From contig CALWTQ010000001.1 in the NCBI GenBank assembly GCA_944384505.1, positions 1 through 64,000 on the forward strand: a stretch of 64,000 nt of DNA, given 5' to 3'. Source of the stretch: an uncultured Mediterraneibacter sp. (GTDB taxonomy: Bacteria > Bacillota > Clostridia > Lachnospirales > Lachnospiraceae). The notes under the pieces were generated by a model that saw nothing but the letters and a program-made list of their open reading frames with translations, had not been told where the DNA came from and did no database searches. The first letter of the stretch is position 1. Every line of letters begins with the position of its first letter. This document shows positions 15,799-25,340 of the stretch, piece after piece. A program made the position numbers and the translations under genes.

Positions 15799-17562
15799 AT
15801 GAGCAGTACAGACAGCAGTCTTTCCGTCCGCCGCCGCGCGCTCAACATGATATGGACCGCGGCGGGAGAATACGGATTCGATCCCGTATTTATCGCTTTT
15901 ACCCAGGATGGCCAGCCGGACTTTTATATGAATTCAATCATCGGATATGTGAGAAAGTGGTATGATCACCAGATCATGAAAGAGCTTTTCGATGCAGTGG
16001 AAAATTCGCTATTAAAGGAAACCTTTGACGGCGTACTCTGGATCGGGCTGGAGAACTGCGCCTTTGAGCGGGAAGTCCGTCAAAGGCCTGTACTCAGCGA
16101 ACTTAGAACTGCATGCGCCCGGACTTTCTTCGACCAGCAGATCAGCAGATCCAGACAGCAGTGGATGGCTCAAAACAGTCTCGTCTATGCGCTCCAGGCG
16201 GCACGATGGCGCACCGTACTGGGGAAGGAACCCAGGCTGGCAAATCCATGGGAGCGGAAGCTCTTTTCTGAACTTTCCTACAGCGGGGACTGGGATGCCG
16301 GGCAGATTGCGGATCACACTTACCGCATTCTCAGACAGTTTTTCCGTTTTCACGGCGGCAGCGCGCATATGTCTGCCTTACAGCGCCTGCATAATTCACT
16401 GTCCCGGTTACTCTCCCGCGCGCTTCCTTCCCGGGTCATGCGCTCGGAAGATTTAATGTTTGGCAGGGACCCCGCCGGAAACGGTACAATCACAGCCAGG
16501 AAATCCCAAAACTCCCGGCTGATCTCCGCTTCGGAGGAGGAAAACAACCGAATCTATATCGAAAGCTGCTTCGGCCTCCCTCTCTATTCTCAGTCGGAGA
16601 ACCTGCAGATCGAGCATCTTCTCTGCACAGACCGCCATGCAGGCTGTCATCTGTATTTCACTGCCGGGCAGCGTCCGGGCGGGCAGGATGCAGCTCCATC
16701 AGATCCCATGATCCGTCGGGCAGTTCAGGGAGCCCGGATGCAGGCGCAGCGCAACAGAGCTCACTACCAGGAACGGCGGCATTTCTATCAAAACAGTATT
16801 ACCCGGCTGGCACAGCAGATTAAGAATGCCCTTCTGGTCTATCCCCAGCCGCTGAAAGTCCCAAGCCGCATCGGTCTTCTGGCGCCATCCGAGATCTGGC
16901 GGGCAGTCCGGCTTAATGACGAACGGATCTTCACGGATACATTTCAGAACGAGGAGCCGGACTTTTCCGTAGATCTGCTTCTGGACGCCTCCGCTTCCCG
17001 GCTCCAAAGCCAGGAAATCATTGCCGCCCAGGCCTATGTAATTGCCCGGAGCTTAACTCTCTGTCAGATTCCCGTGCAAGTCTGCTCCTTTTTAAGCCTG
17101 AGAGGTTATACGATTATCCGCCGGTACTGCAGCTATGCGGAAGCTGACAAGCAGGACAGCGTTTTCGATTATTTTGCCGCAGGATGGAACAGGGACGGAC
17201 TGGCGCTGCGCGGCTGCGGTCATCTCATGGAGGATTCTCCGGCCGGCCGCCGTCTCCTCATCCTCCTGACCGACGCCAGTCCCAATGATGACCGCAGGAT
17301 TCCGCCGAATCGGGAAAATAGATCTTTCACCGGCCGGGATTACTCCGGCGATGCCGGGATTGAAGATACAGCCTCTGAGGTACGCCTTCTTAAGAAAAAC
17401 GGCGTGCAGGTTATGGCAGTCTTAAACGGGGAGGACGGAAGCCCTGAGGCGGCCCGGAAGATTTATGGAGAAGATTTTGTAAGAATTGAAAATATACGCC
17501 ATCTGTCTGATGGCGTAGGAATGCTTCTGCAGAAACAAATCGAGAGAATGCAGGGGCGCTAA
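15799..17562 (+). CDS. VWA-domain protein (CobT/NorD-like partner of the MoxR ATPase)
   Basis: A 587-residue soluble protein. The first 370 residues are helical and unfamiliar. The C-terminal third is a von Willebrand A domain with an intact metal site: DASAS at residues 396-400 and Asp492 in LTDASPND. In CobT- and NorD-like systems such proteins bridge the ring ATPase to its client. It follows the MoxR gene by 50 bp with GAGGGATAACTAT before the ATG, and a strong terminator follows it. Confidence 0.83.
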   Translation: MSSTDSSLSVRRRALNMIWTAAGEYGFDPVFIAFTQDGQPDFYMNSIIGYVRKWYDHQIMKELFDAVENSLLKETFDGVLWIGLENCAFEREVRQRPVLSELRTACARTFFDQQISRSRQQWMAQNSLVYALQAARWRTVLGKEPRLANPWERKLFSELSYSGDWDAGQIADHTYRILRQFFRFHGGSAHMSALQRLHNSLSRLLSRALPSRVMRSEDLMFGRDPAGNGTITARKSQNSRLISASEEENNRIYIESCFGLPLYSQSENLQIEHLLCTDRHAGCHLYFTAGQRPGGQDAAPSDPMIRRAVQGARMQAQRNRAHYQERRHFYQNSITRLAQQIKNALLVYPQPLKVPSRIGLLAPSEIWRAVRLNDERIFTDTFQNEEPDFSVDLLLDASASRLQSQEIIAAQAYVIARSLTLCQIPVQVCSFLSLRGYTIIRRYCSYAEADKQDSVFDYFAAGWNRDGLALRGCGHLMEDSPAGRRLLILLTDASPNDDRRIPPNRENRSFTGRDYSGDAGIEDTASEVRLLKKNGVQVMAVLNGEDGSPEAARKIYGEDFVRIENIRHLSDGVGMLLQKQIERMQGR

Positions 17563-17572
17563 ATATTGGCCG

Positions 17573-17598
17573 ATTCTGGCGCATCCCCGCGCCAGAAT
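17573..17598 (+). terminator. Terminator between convergent VWA and yesN-like genes
   Basis: ATTCTGGCGC (17573-17582) pairs perfectly with GCGCCAGAAT (17589-17598) around a 6-nt loop. TTTAT follows on the plus strand. It may serve both directions. Confidence 0.75.
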
Positions 17599-17610
17599 TT
17601 ATGAATAAGC

Positions 17611-19116
17611 CTAAATAATATTATTCCCCCTTCTATTCATATATTCTTTAGGGCTGATCCCCTCAATTTTTTTAAATACCTTAGAAAAATATAAAGAGTC
17701 TTCATACCCTAAGCGATCAGCTATTTCTTTGATCTTCATATCGCCACGCCGCAAAAGTCTCTTTCCCTCCTCCATTCGGCATTCAACCACATAATCCATA
17801 GGCGTTTTTCCATAATATATTTTAAAAATGCTGCTAATATAGGATGAAACAAATCCAAAAACTTCTGTCAGATCCTGATTTGAAATACGTCTTTTGTAAT
17901 TTTCATCCAGAAAATGCTTTACCTCCCTGGCTAATGTTTCCTTATCTTTTTCTCCCCTGACGTCCCTGCCGAAATTCTCATCTATCAGAAAATGAAATTC
18001 CTCCAGAATCGCCTCAGCTGTATAACAATTTCCAAGAATATACTGTATGTCTTCCTCTATTTCTATATAATCACTGTTGACAGAAGATTCTTTGCACAAC
18101 CTTGAAAAGAAATATCTAATCTGCTTAACCGCTTCTTTGTAACTTACCGGATAACTCAAAAAACTCTCTATCATTTTGGCAAGTGCTGAAAAAATTTTCT
18201 CCGGACCGGCTCCCACACATTCTTTTACCAGGCTTTCAGTACTAGAATTCATATCATAATTCAGTCTTTCCGTTTTCATGTGATTAATATCAAAAGCAAA
18301 CAACGCACTTCTAAGAAAAAACATATTATCCCATGTATATTTCTCCATTCCACAGTAAACAGTATATATATCTGACATACAAATACCGGTTTTACAATAT
18401 ACTCCTGTCAACGGAATACCTTCAACCCGAATTTTCTCTAATATGCCATTAATATCTTTGAACTTTGGTTCCCTTCCTTTTTTTATAAATACAAGTTTTT
18501 CATTAATGCTGCGCCCATCAACCACCCAAAAGCTCATAGGGTCCACTAATTGGCCTATTTCCTTTTCCAGATCAATTGTATGAAACATTTCTGCGTAATT
18601 CCATTCATTTCCGGCAAAATAAATCTGGCTGTTTCCAACTGTAAAAAGGAGCAGACACCATCCCTCTGTTGATTTTATATCGGCATTACGTTTTCCGCTC
18701 AACGCAAGCTCAAAATTTTGAGCATTTTCTTCAAACTGCTTTTTTTGAAACTCACTTTCTATCCGGTTAAGCAAAAGCTTCAGCTCATTTTCATTTAAAG
18801 GCTTCAAAAGATAATCAATTGCATGACTCGCATATGCGCGTCTCACATATTCAAATTCTTTATATCCACTGAGAATAACCGGAATTACTGAAATTTTTCT
18901 CTCATTTATCTTCTCAAGCAGCTCCAGGCCATTCATCACAGGCATACTTACGTCCACAAAAATAACATCCACTTTCCGTTTTTCAAGATATTCAAGGGCT
19001 TCTCTTCCGTTATTTGCTGTAGCTTCTACGCTGAAATGCGGATTTATTGCCTCAATTTTATCACAAACTGTTCTGAGTATTGGCGGTTCATCGTCAATAA
19101 CCATTACCCTAATCAT
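17611..19116 (-). CDS. YesN-type AraC-family response regulator
   Basis: A 501-residue regulator. The N-terminal receiver has DDE at 8-10, the phosphoacceptor Asp55 in FVDVSMPVMNG and a Lys in LLKPLNENE. A long middle region of no known fold follows. The last 100 residues form an AraC double helix-turn-helix (ISNQDLTEVFGFV; IKEIADRLGYEDSLYFSKVF). Such regulators switch on carbohydrate importers and hydrolases. It overlaps the sensor kinase gene by 8 nt and is the last gene of the importer operon. Confidence 0.92.
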   Translation of the reverse strand: MIRVMVIDDEPPILRTVCDKIEAINPHFSVEATANNGREALEYLEKRKVDVIFVDVSMPVMNGLELLEKINERKISVIPVILSGYKEFEYVRRAYASHAIDYLLKPLNENELKLLLNRIESEFQKKQFEENAQNFELALSGKRNADIKSTEGWCLLLFTVGNSQIYFAGNEWNYAEMFHTIDLEKEIGQLVDPMSFWVVDGRSINEKLVFIKKGREPKFKDINGILEKIRVEGIPLTGVYCKTGICMSDIYTVYCGMEKYTWDNMFFLRSALFAFDINHMKTERLNYDMNSSTESLVKECVGAGPEKIFSALAKMIESFLSYPVSYKEAVKQIRYFFSRLCKESSVNSDYIEIEEDIQYILGNCYTAEAILEEFHFLIDENFGRDVRGEKDKETLAREVKHFLDENYKRRISNQDLTEVFGFVSSYISSIFKIYYGKTPMDYVVECRMEEGKRLLRRGDMKIKEIADRLGYEDSLYFSKVFKKIEGISPKEYMNRRGNNII

Positions 19117-20890
19117 TACAAGTCCCCCCGATTCTTATACAGGTGCCGTCTTTTCCACTGTCTATCTGAAATATCATTTCACTGCCGTAAGCCATATAAA
19201 GGCGTACGTAAATATTGCGTATCGTAAGTCCTCCAATCTTTAATTCACTCATCAGGTCAGAAACCTTCTGTTCTCTGCACTTCTTTAAGTCATCATTTAT
19301 TTCTCCAAGTTTTTGTTTACTGATTCCTCCTCCATTATCAAAAATCGTACACTCCCACAAACGTCCTGTCACGAAAGCCTGCACTTCAATATTCCACGGA
19401 AACTCTTTTTTCACAAACCCGTGGCGAAAACAGTTCTCAATAAGAGGCTGAACAACAAATTTGGGAACCTTGCATTCACACATCTGCCCAACATAAGTCA
19501 TATAATATGTCAGATTATCTTCATATCTGAGTTTCATCAGCTCGAGATAATTTTCTGCATAATCCATTTCCCGTTCCAAATCAGTATAATTATCCTCATA
19601 ATCTGTATTATACCTGATCATATCAGAAAGTTTTCCACATATTTCAGGGATCTTCTTCCGTTCATCCGTATCTGACATTGCAGATATGATCGTAAGAATA
19701 TTATGTATAAAATGCGGATTCATCTGAGCCTGAAGTGCAAGCATCTGACTTCTTATTTCATTTATCTGACTTGCCATCACCTTTTCCATAGACAATTTCA
19801 GATTTCTTACTACGCTGTCAAACGCTTTGTTGAGCGTTCTCAGCTCATCCCCCTCTTCTGCTATCAATGGGATTTCCTTCAAATTTTCATCTGCTTTCAG
19901 GCTTTCAACCATGTCACACAATCTTACAATTGGCTCCGTTGTCTTTCTGATTACTTTCATCTGTCCCATCCAAATTATAGAAATCACGCAGACAACAAGC
20001 AGTGCAAGCCAGATAAATACAGTGATAACACTTTTGAGCAGTCTTATGTTCTGAGAGAGAACTGACAAAGTGATATCAAAATTCTCCATGTATATCTCAC
20101 TGTAAAAAATATTTTTAAGCGGATTATTCCGCAAACTCTGTATACTCCGGCAAATTTGATCTTGATCTTTCTCCCCATTATAAGAAAACATAAGCTCGCC
20201 ATTGTAAAACAACAGAAACTCCTGCTCGATCCCCAAGCCTTTGCAAAATTTAGAAAAGTTTTCAATAGGGATTTGAACCTGTACATATCCAAGTCTTTTT
20301 GACGGAAGCAAATCATAATCTTTTATTTCTCTAATCATAGAAACAACAGTACTTCCATCCTTCACATAAGGGTCTTTTGAATCAATCCGAAACATTCTTG
20401 CATCGTTTCCGCTGCTAAAATACCCTGCTATTTCACTGAAATAGTCCTGATCCGGACAGTTTTTCTGCAGATATCCATAGTCGACCATGCTCCCTGCAAA
20501 CGTAAAGTTCTGCCTATCATCGAACAGACAGATTCTTGCTATGGAATTTTTCTTCAGCATATATGACATCATATACTGCTTTAACTGGTAATCCAGATTA
20601 GTATCATCAACAAAATAATTCGAATCACCTTCATGTTTCTCTACTTTTTTAAAACCTTCTATTACCACCTGATTAGCTGCAAGCTGCAGAGCTATCTCAT
20701 CAGCAAGCTCCAATGTTGTTTCTATCTGTGAATTGATTCCAGAAAGCTGAAATTCCTGCTGTTCCTGATAGCTCTGTACATAATTCCAGCATATATAACC
20801 AAAGGCCGCTGTCGTAAGAAGTACAATGACAACTACGACAATAATAATATTCTGTATAATGATCTGTTTCTGAAACCGGTATTTCTGCAT
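19109..20890 (-). CDS. YesM-type sensor histidine kinase
   Basis: A 593-residue membrane kinase. It has a first membrane segment at about residues 10-35, an extracellular sensor region, a second segment at about 285-308, a HAMP linker, the His_kinase domain with phosphoacceptor His393 in QMNPHFIHNIL, and an ATPase domain (PLIENCFRHGF; DNGGGISKQKL; GLTIRNIYVRL). The usual HFLYNT reads HFIHNI. It probably senses the sugar or its loaded binding protein and phosphorylates the YesN-type regulator encoded next to it. Confidence 0.92.
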   Translation of the reverse strand: MQKYRFQKQIIIQNIIIVVVVIVLLTTAAFGYICWNYVQSYQEQQEFQLSGINSQIETTLELADEIALQLAANQVVIEGFKKVEKHEGDSNYFVDDTNLDYQLKQYMMSYMLKKNSIARICLFDDRQNFTFAGSMVDYGYLQKNCPDQDYFSEIAGYFSSGNDARMFRIDSKDPYVKDGSTVVSMIREIKDYDLLPSKRLGYVQVQIPIENFSKFCKGLGIEQEFLLFYNGELMFSYNGEKDQDQICRSIQSLRNNPLKNIFYSEIYMENFDITLSVLSQNIRLLKSVITVFIWLALLVVCVISIIWMGQMKVIRKTTEPIVRLCDMVESLKADENLKEIPLIAEEGDELRTLNKAFDSVVRNLKLSMEKVMASQINEIRSQMLALQAQMNPHFIHNILTIISAMSDTDERKKIPEICGKLSDMIRYNTDYEDNYTDLEREMDYAENYLELMKLRYEDNLTYYMTYVGQMCECKVPKFVVQPLIENCFRHGFVKKEFPWNIEVQAFVTGRLWECTIFDNGGGISKQKLGEINDDLKKCREQKVSDLMSELKIGGLTIRNIYVRLYMAYGSEMIFQIDSGKDGTCIRIGGTCND

Positions 20891-20908
20891 CCTGTCCCCA
20901 TCCCTGTC

Positions 20909-21982
20909 CTATTCGCACGCCCATGCCTGTGTCTCTGAATAAACTGTCTTTTCACTTTCCGCTGCTTCTTCCATCAAAAATGAAATATACGTATCCTGCA
21001 GCGCCTCTTCCAATGGATAAAAACACTTTCCTGAATTTACATATTCTTTCATCTTAGTCAGACAGGATGCAACCGCAATCTCATCATCATTTAATCTTGC
21101 GGGATAAAATGGATTAGAATATATCTCCTGATCCAGACACATGATCCTTTTATGCGACCATTCGCTATTATTATTGATTCCCACATCCAACCTTTGAATC
21201 TGCTGAATAACAGGAATATTTTTTTCTGACAGGAAACGGACTTCCATATCGTTAATTTCCCCCTTGGTTCCCTGTATATTCCATCTTCTTGAACGAATCA
21301 TAGAAAAATACTGTTCGCCTGAAAAGTCAATAAAAGCAGCTTTCTTATTCTCAAACTTCAAATATCCCCATTCCCTGTCGCTGTGCACCATGCTTCCTGT
21401 ATAATCAAAGCCTTCCCTGCCATTTGTATTAACCATAATAAATGGAAAACGGTTTATTTTTATCTCACAGTTTTCAAACTTTACTCCCAGCATTCTTCTG
21501 AATATACTTACTGCATGATAGCCGTGAAGTGCTGAAAGCATTACATGATTCACCTTTCCAATCAGCCCCCGGGATATAATTGCTTCTACAGCCGCATAAT
21601 ATGGCTGCAGGAAATACTGTTCTATTACCTGTACTTTCCCGTTATATTCCTTTTTTGCCGCCCACAGTTCCCTGAGTTCTTCTGTATTTTTCGCCGGCGG
21701 CGTCTCACAGAGAACTTTTTCCCGATTCTTCATCAATTTAATCAAATATAGCTGCACAATTTCCCTGGGGACACACAGAACCACAAAATCATGTTCTTTT
21801 TCAAGAGCTTCCTCAAGATTGTCTACCGCATAAACTTTTCTTTCCGCTGCGACCTGTTTTGCTCTTTCCTCCGTACGCACTACCCACGAAACAATCTCAA
21901 AATGTTCTGGCATTATTCTTGAAAGTCTATAAAAAAAATCCGCTCTCCATCCATATCCAATTAAAATAAATTTTACCTTCAT
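20909..21982 (-). CDS. Gfo/Idh/MocA-family oxidoreductase
   Basis: A 357-residue NAD(P)-dependent dehydrogenase-like protein. The N-terminal nucleotide fold begins FILIGYGWRADFFYRL, an atypical glycine motif, and the block FVVLCVPREIV with CETPPAKN follows, where relatives have the EKP lysine motif; here the Lys is displaced. The usual catalytic Lys may therefore be lost. Family members oxidise or epimerise sugars and inositols. Placed between permeases and regulator genes, it probably handles the imported sugar. Confidence 0.8.
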   Translation of the reverse strand: MKVKFILIGYGWRADFFYRLSRIMPEHFEIVSWVVRTEERAKQVAAERKVYAVDNLEEALEKEHDFVVLCVPREIVQLYLIKLMKNREKVLCETPPAKNTEELRELWAAKKEYNGKVQVIEQYFLQPYYAAVEAIISRGLIGKVNHVMLSALHGYHAVSIFRRMLGVKFENCEIKINRFPFIMVNTNGREGFDYTGSMVHSDREWGYLKFENKKAAFIDFSGEQYFSMIRSRRWNIQGTKGEINDMEVRFLSEKNIPVIQQIQRLDVGINNNSEWSHKRIMCLDQEIYSNPFYPARLNDDEIAVASCLTKMKEYVNSGKCFYPLEEALQDTYISFLMEEAAESEKTVYSETQAWACE

Positions 21983-22000
21983 TTGTTATCCCTTTCTTAT

Positions 22001-22822
22001 TTATCCTTTTACAGCTCCCGAAGTCATACCTGCCACAATATATTTCTGTAGCACAATAAAAAGAATCAACATTGGCAGCACTACCAGGGTCAATGCGCCA
22101 AAAACATACTGCCAGTCTCTGTTATATCTGCCAAAGAAGCTGTAAATCGACATTGCAACCGTGGCTTTTTTCGACGATCCCAGATAGAATAATGGTATCA
22201 TAAAATTATTCCATACATCAATCGCAGTTATAACAATATTTGTAACCACAATAGGTTTCAATACCGGGAACAGCACTCGAAAGGCCATTTGCCAAAAATT
22301 ACATCCATCAATAATAGCCGCCTCATCAATCTCCCTTGGAACCCCTTTAATAAAACTGCAGAATGTCATCACCGTAAATGGAATCCTCAATGAAATAAAA
22401 ATACATATAACGGAAAAAAATGTACCATATATATTCAACGCCTTCAAAAGAAAGAAAATAGAAGCTATCTGCAAAGTAAGTGTCAGGCCAAATATAAAAT
22501 AGTAATATAAGGCACTAGTTACTCTTGTATTCCTTCTTGATATTACAATTCCCGCAAGAGCTCCAAAAAGCAAAGAAAGTATTGTCACCGGAACGGTTAT
22601 AATAAGACTGTTGACGTATCCGGATAGTATATTTCCATTTTCTAATACATGTAAATAATTTGAAAACAGCCATTCTGACGGCAGAGATAAATCAAATGCC
22701 GCTGCTTCCGCCTGACTTTTAAAAGATCCAAGAATCATCATAACAAATGGTACAATATATAATAGAGCAAGCGCAATCAGGAAAATGGAAAGGACAATTT
22801 CTCCTCTTGTTCGTTTTTTCAT
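22001..22822 (-). CDS. Carbohydrate ABC transporter permease, MalG-like
   Basis: A 273-residue inner-membrane permease with six predicted helices. It has the EAA loop (IDEAAIIDGCNFWQMAFRVLFPVLKP) that docks the ATPase, and ends AGMTSGAVKG as MalG-type subunits do. Its ATG overlaps the upstream permease stop by one base (TAATG). No ATPase is encoded nearby, so a shared MsmK-type ATPase elsewhere is likely. Confidence 0.93.
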   Translation of the reverse strand: MKKRTRGEIVLSIFLIALALLYIVPFVMMILGSFKSQAEAAAFDLSLPSEWLFSNYLHVLENGNILSGYVNSLIITVPVTILSLLFGALAGIVISRRNTRVTSALYYYFIFGLTLTLQIASIFFLLKALNIYGTFFSVICIFISLRIPFTVMTFCSFIKGVPREIDEAAIIDGCNFWQMAFRVLFPVLKPIVVTNIVITAIDVWNNFMIPLFYLGSSKKATVAMSIYSFFGRYNRDWQYVFGALTLVVLPMLILFIVLQKYIVAGMTSGAVKG

Positions 22823-23700
22823 TACATTTCCACCTCTCTTTTTGTAAAATATCTGTTCATAGCAAATGAAATAAATGTTACAATCACTGCCAGGATTATC
22901 GATCCTGCCGTTGATTCTCCCAGGAACCCCAAACTGAATGACTGATATGTATATGTTGATAATACTTGAGTATCAAATCCCGGTCCTCCATTTGTAATGA
23001 CATAAATAATATCAAATACTTTCAGGCCGCCCGCTATACTCAAAGTTACCACAACAGTCAGCGATGGTATAATCAGTGGCAGCGTAACGTAACGAAATTT
23101 CTGCCAGCCATTTGCTCCGTCAAGTGTAGCGCTTTCATAATAATCCGCTGGAATTGCCTGCAGACCGGATAAGAAAATAAACATATTAAATCCAGCCCAC
23201 ATCCATGTTTCTACAAATATAACGCTTCCCATTGCGGTCCCATAAGATGCAAGCCAGTCTTTCGCTAATTCCCCCATTTCCAGTAAAGAAAGCGCATTAT
23301 TCAGCAGACCTTTATTAGCTAAAATAGACTTGAACAGTACCCCAACTACAGTTATGCTCATAACGCATGGCGCATAATATATTGTCCTGAGTATTCCCCG
23401 AGCCGCTACCTTTTTAACTAGCGCCAGCGCCAGCAGAAAACCTATACCTGTTTTCAATATTGTTGTACATATTGCAAATATAAAAGTATTTATAATTGAT
23501 TTCAAAAATACCGGATCTTGAAAAAGCTGTATATAATTTTTGATCCCAGCGAACTCCGGAGCGTACAAACGCTCCATATTCCAGTCCGTAAATGAAAATA
23601 TCAAACTTATTACTATCGGCACGACAGCAAATATCGTATACACAATAAATGCCGGTGCTATTGCCCACAATGGATATATTGAATTCTTTTTATTTTTCAT
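22822..23700 (-). CDS. Carbohydrate ABC transporter permease, MalF-like
   Basis: A 292-residue permease with six helices and the EAA-type loop (ESATLDGANGWQKFRYVTLPLIIP). It forms a heterodimer with the MalG-like subunit. I chose the ATG at 23700 because GAGGAG lies about 10 nt upstream; the ATG seven codons earlier has no ribosome site. It lies 100 bp downstream of the binding-protein gene. Confidence 0.9.
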   Translation of the reverse strand: MKNKKNSIYPLWAIAPAFIVYTIFAVVPIVISLIFSFTDWNMERLYAPEFAGIKNYIQLFQDPVFLKSIINTFIFAICTTILKTGIGFLLALALVKKVAARGILRTIYYAPCVMSITVVGVLFKSILANKGLLNNALSLLEMGELAKDWLASYGTAMGSVIFVETWMWAGFNMFIFLSGLQAIPADYYESATLDGANGWQKFRYVTLPLIIPSLTVVVTLSIAGGLKVFDIIYVITNGGPGFDTQVLSTYTYQSFSLGFLGESTAGSIILAVIVTFISFAMNRYFTKREVEM

Positions 23701-23800
23701 TTCAAAATTTCTCCTCACCATGTCACATTACTCTGACGATCATCCAAAAGCCGTTTACAGAAAAGGGGCGCCACACGCTTGTGCAGCTGCCCCTTTATAT

Positions 23801-25129
23801 TTACGTCCATCCTTCTGCGCCTTTTTCTGTCATAAACTCGTCTACATCCTTCTGGAATCTGTCAAGAATTGCCTTTCCATCCATATTTCCTTTGGAAGGA
23901 GCCTCCAAATAATAAACCCACAGAGTATTTCCGAATAATGGCTGTAATGTGTCAATATATTGATTCATCTGGGCAACAACTCTTCCGCTTTCCATATATT
24001 CGTTATATATTGCTGGAATATCAGGATTCATTCCTTCCTCATTCCCATCAATCCCCTCGATATTGGGGAAACCTGGACGAGATTCAAAATAAAGATTTCC
24101 ATATTCTGGAGTGCTCCAAAGATCAAAGACTTCTTTGATCACATCAAGATTCTCTGTGTCTTTGTTTACCGCAATTCCCATTGCCGTGGGAAGATAAGCA
24201 AGCACATCACGGTCATCATACCCTACCGGAGGATTAAAGATTGTAAAGTTTGAGTCAGGGTAAGATTCCTCAATGGAAGTCAGGATCTCTGTCGCGCCAT
24301 AGATCATCGCAATCTCACCACTGGCCAGACGCCCCAGTATCTCATCATAGCTGACTGTCATAAAATCTTCATTCACATATCCCTTGTCAAAAAGCGCGAG
24401 GTATTCATCAATTACTTCCGCCATCTCTGGATAGTCATTGAACTCAGCCTGATGTGTCAGAATTTTATTTGCAAAATCTTCACATGCCTCTTCTGTTCCC
24501 AGTGCTCTGGACATACCGGAGGTCATCCAGATCTGGGGCACCCATGTATCAGAAGGAATCGCAATCGGAGTAATGCCATCTGCTTTCAATTTGTCACATA
24601 ATGCATAGAACTCATCCAGTGTCTGTGGCAGCTCAGTGATACCTTCTTTGTCGAAGACATCTTTATTATAAATCATTCCCTGAAAGCCATTAGAGGACTC
24701 AAAACAATATCCATAATGCTTTCCATTATATTCTGTAATCTCCGGCGCGATAACCTTGTCCATCCATGGCTCATCATCTAGGGCTACAAAAAACTCCTCT
24801 GGATCAACAGCAGCAAACAAATCTGCGAACTGATATACAACAAGATCCGGTGCTTCATGTGAATTCAGCCTCATTTTCATCAGATTATCGTATTGATCAT
24901 CCGGAATCACTTCAAATTCAATAGAGATATTCTCATCCTCTTCAAGTTTCTCAACCATTGCCTGTAGCCCTGAATACCATCTTGACTGCTGAACCATCCC
25001 TGTAAGCTCTACATGTTCCTTTTCATTTCCACTGCCAGAATCATTTCCTCCCGTTCCACAGGCTGCCAGTGACATTGTCATAGCTAGGGACATTGCTGCC
25101 GCCATTATTCTTTTTCCTGACCTTTTCAT
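23801..25129 (-). CDS. Extracellular sugar-binding lipoprotein (SBP family 1)
   Basis: A 442-residue exported lipoprotein. The signal peptide ends in the lipobox LAAC at about residues 21-24, followed by a Gly/Ser/Asn-rich tether. The mature part has the family 1 solute-binding fold (PDDQYDNLMKMRLNSHEAPDLVVYQFADLF). It delivers a sugar to the two downstream permeases. As first gene of the operon it follows a promoter-like sequence at 25178-25206 and a GAGAGGAGAAAG ribosome site. The ligand cannot be read from sequence. Confidence 0.92.
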   Translation of the reverse strand: MKRSGKRIMAAAMSLAMTMSLAACGTGGNDSGSGNEKEHVELTGMVQQSRWYSGLQAMVEKLEEDENISIEFEVIPDDQYDNLMKMRLNSHEAPDLVVYQFADLFAAVDPEEFFVALDDEPWMDKVIAPEITEYNGKHYGYCFESSNGFQGMIYNKDVFDKEGITELPQTLDEFYALCDKLKADGITPIAIPSDTWVPQIWMTSGMSRALGTEEACEDFANKILTHQAEFNDYPEMAEVIDEYLALFDKGYVNEDFMTVSYDEILGRLASGEIAMIYGATEILTSIEESYPDSNFTIFNPPVGYDDRDVLAYLPTAMGIAVNKDTENLDVIKEVFDLWSTPEYGNLYFESRPGFPNIEGIDGNEEGMNPDIPAIYNEYMESGRVVAQMNQYIDTLQPLFGNTLWVYYLEAPSKGNMDGKAILDRFQKDVDEFMTEKGAEGWT

Positions 25130-25154
25130 TTCTTTCTCCTCTCTTTATTTTTTT

Positions 25155-25206
25155 GAGCGCTCTTCTTTCTATAATTTAGTATACGATTTTTACTTTCACC
25201 CCCAAA
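25155..25206 (-). promoter_or_regulatory. Probable promoter and palindrome before the sugar-importer operon
   Basis: On the minus strand, -10 TATACT (25178-25183) lies 17 bp from a weak -35 TTTGGG (25201-25206). A perfect 8-bp palindrome GAGCGCTC (25155-25162) lies between the start point and the gene. A weak -35 would fit activation by the YesN-type regulator. Confidence 0.35.
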
Positions 25207-25260
25207 TGGCAATTTCACAAAAAAACATGGAATATTTGAAAATCATCTTAATAATAAGCA

Positions 25261-25300
25261 ACCCGGGGTACAGATACAATAATGTATCCGTACCCCGGGT
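25261..25300 (-). terminator. Terminator after the MATE gene
   Basis: A near-perfect 18-bp hairpin (ACCCGGGGTAC pairs with GTACCCCGGGT) followed by a T-rich stretch on the minus strand separates the MATE gene from the sugar-importer operon. Confidence 0.75.
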
Positions 25301-25340
25301 TTCCCCCTTTATATACGAGTTGAAGATAAATAATTCCTTT

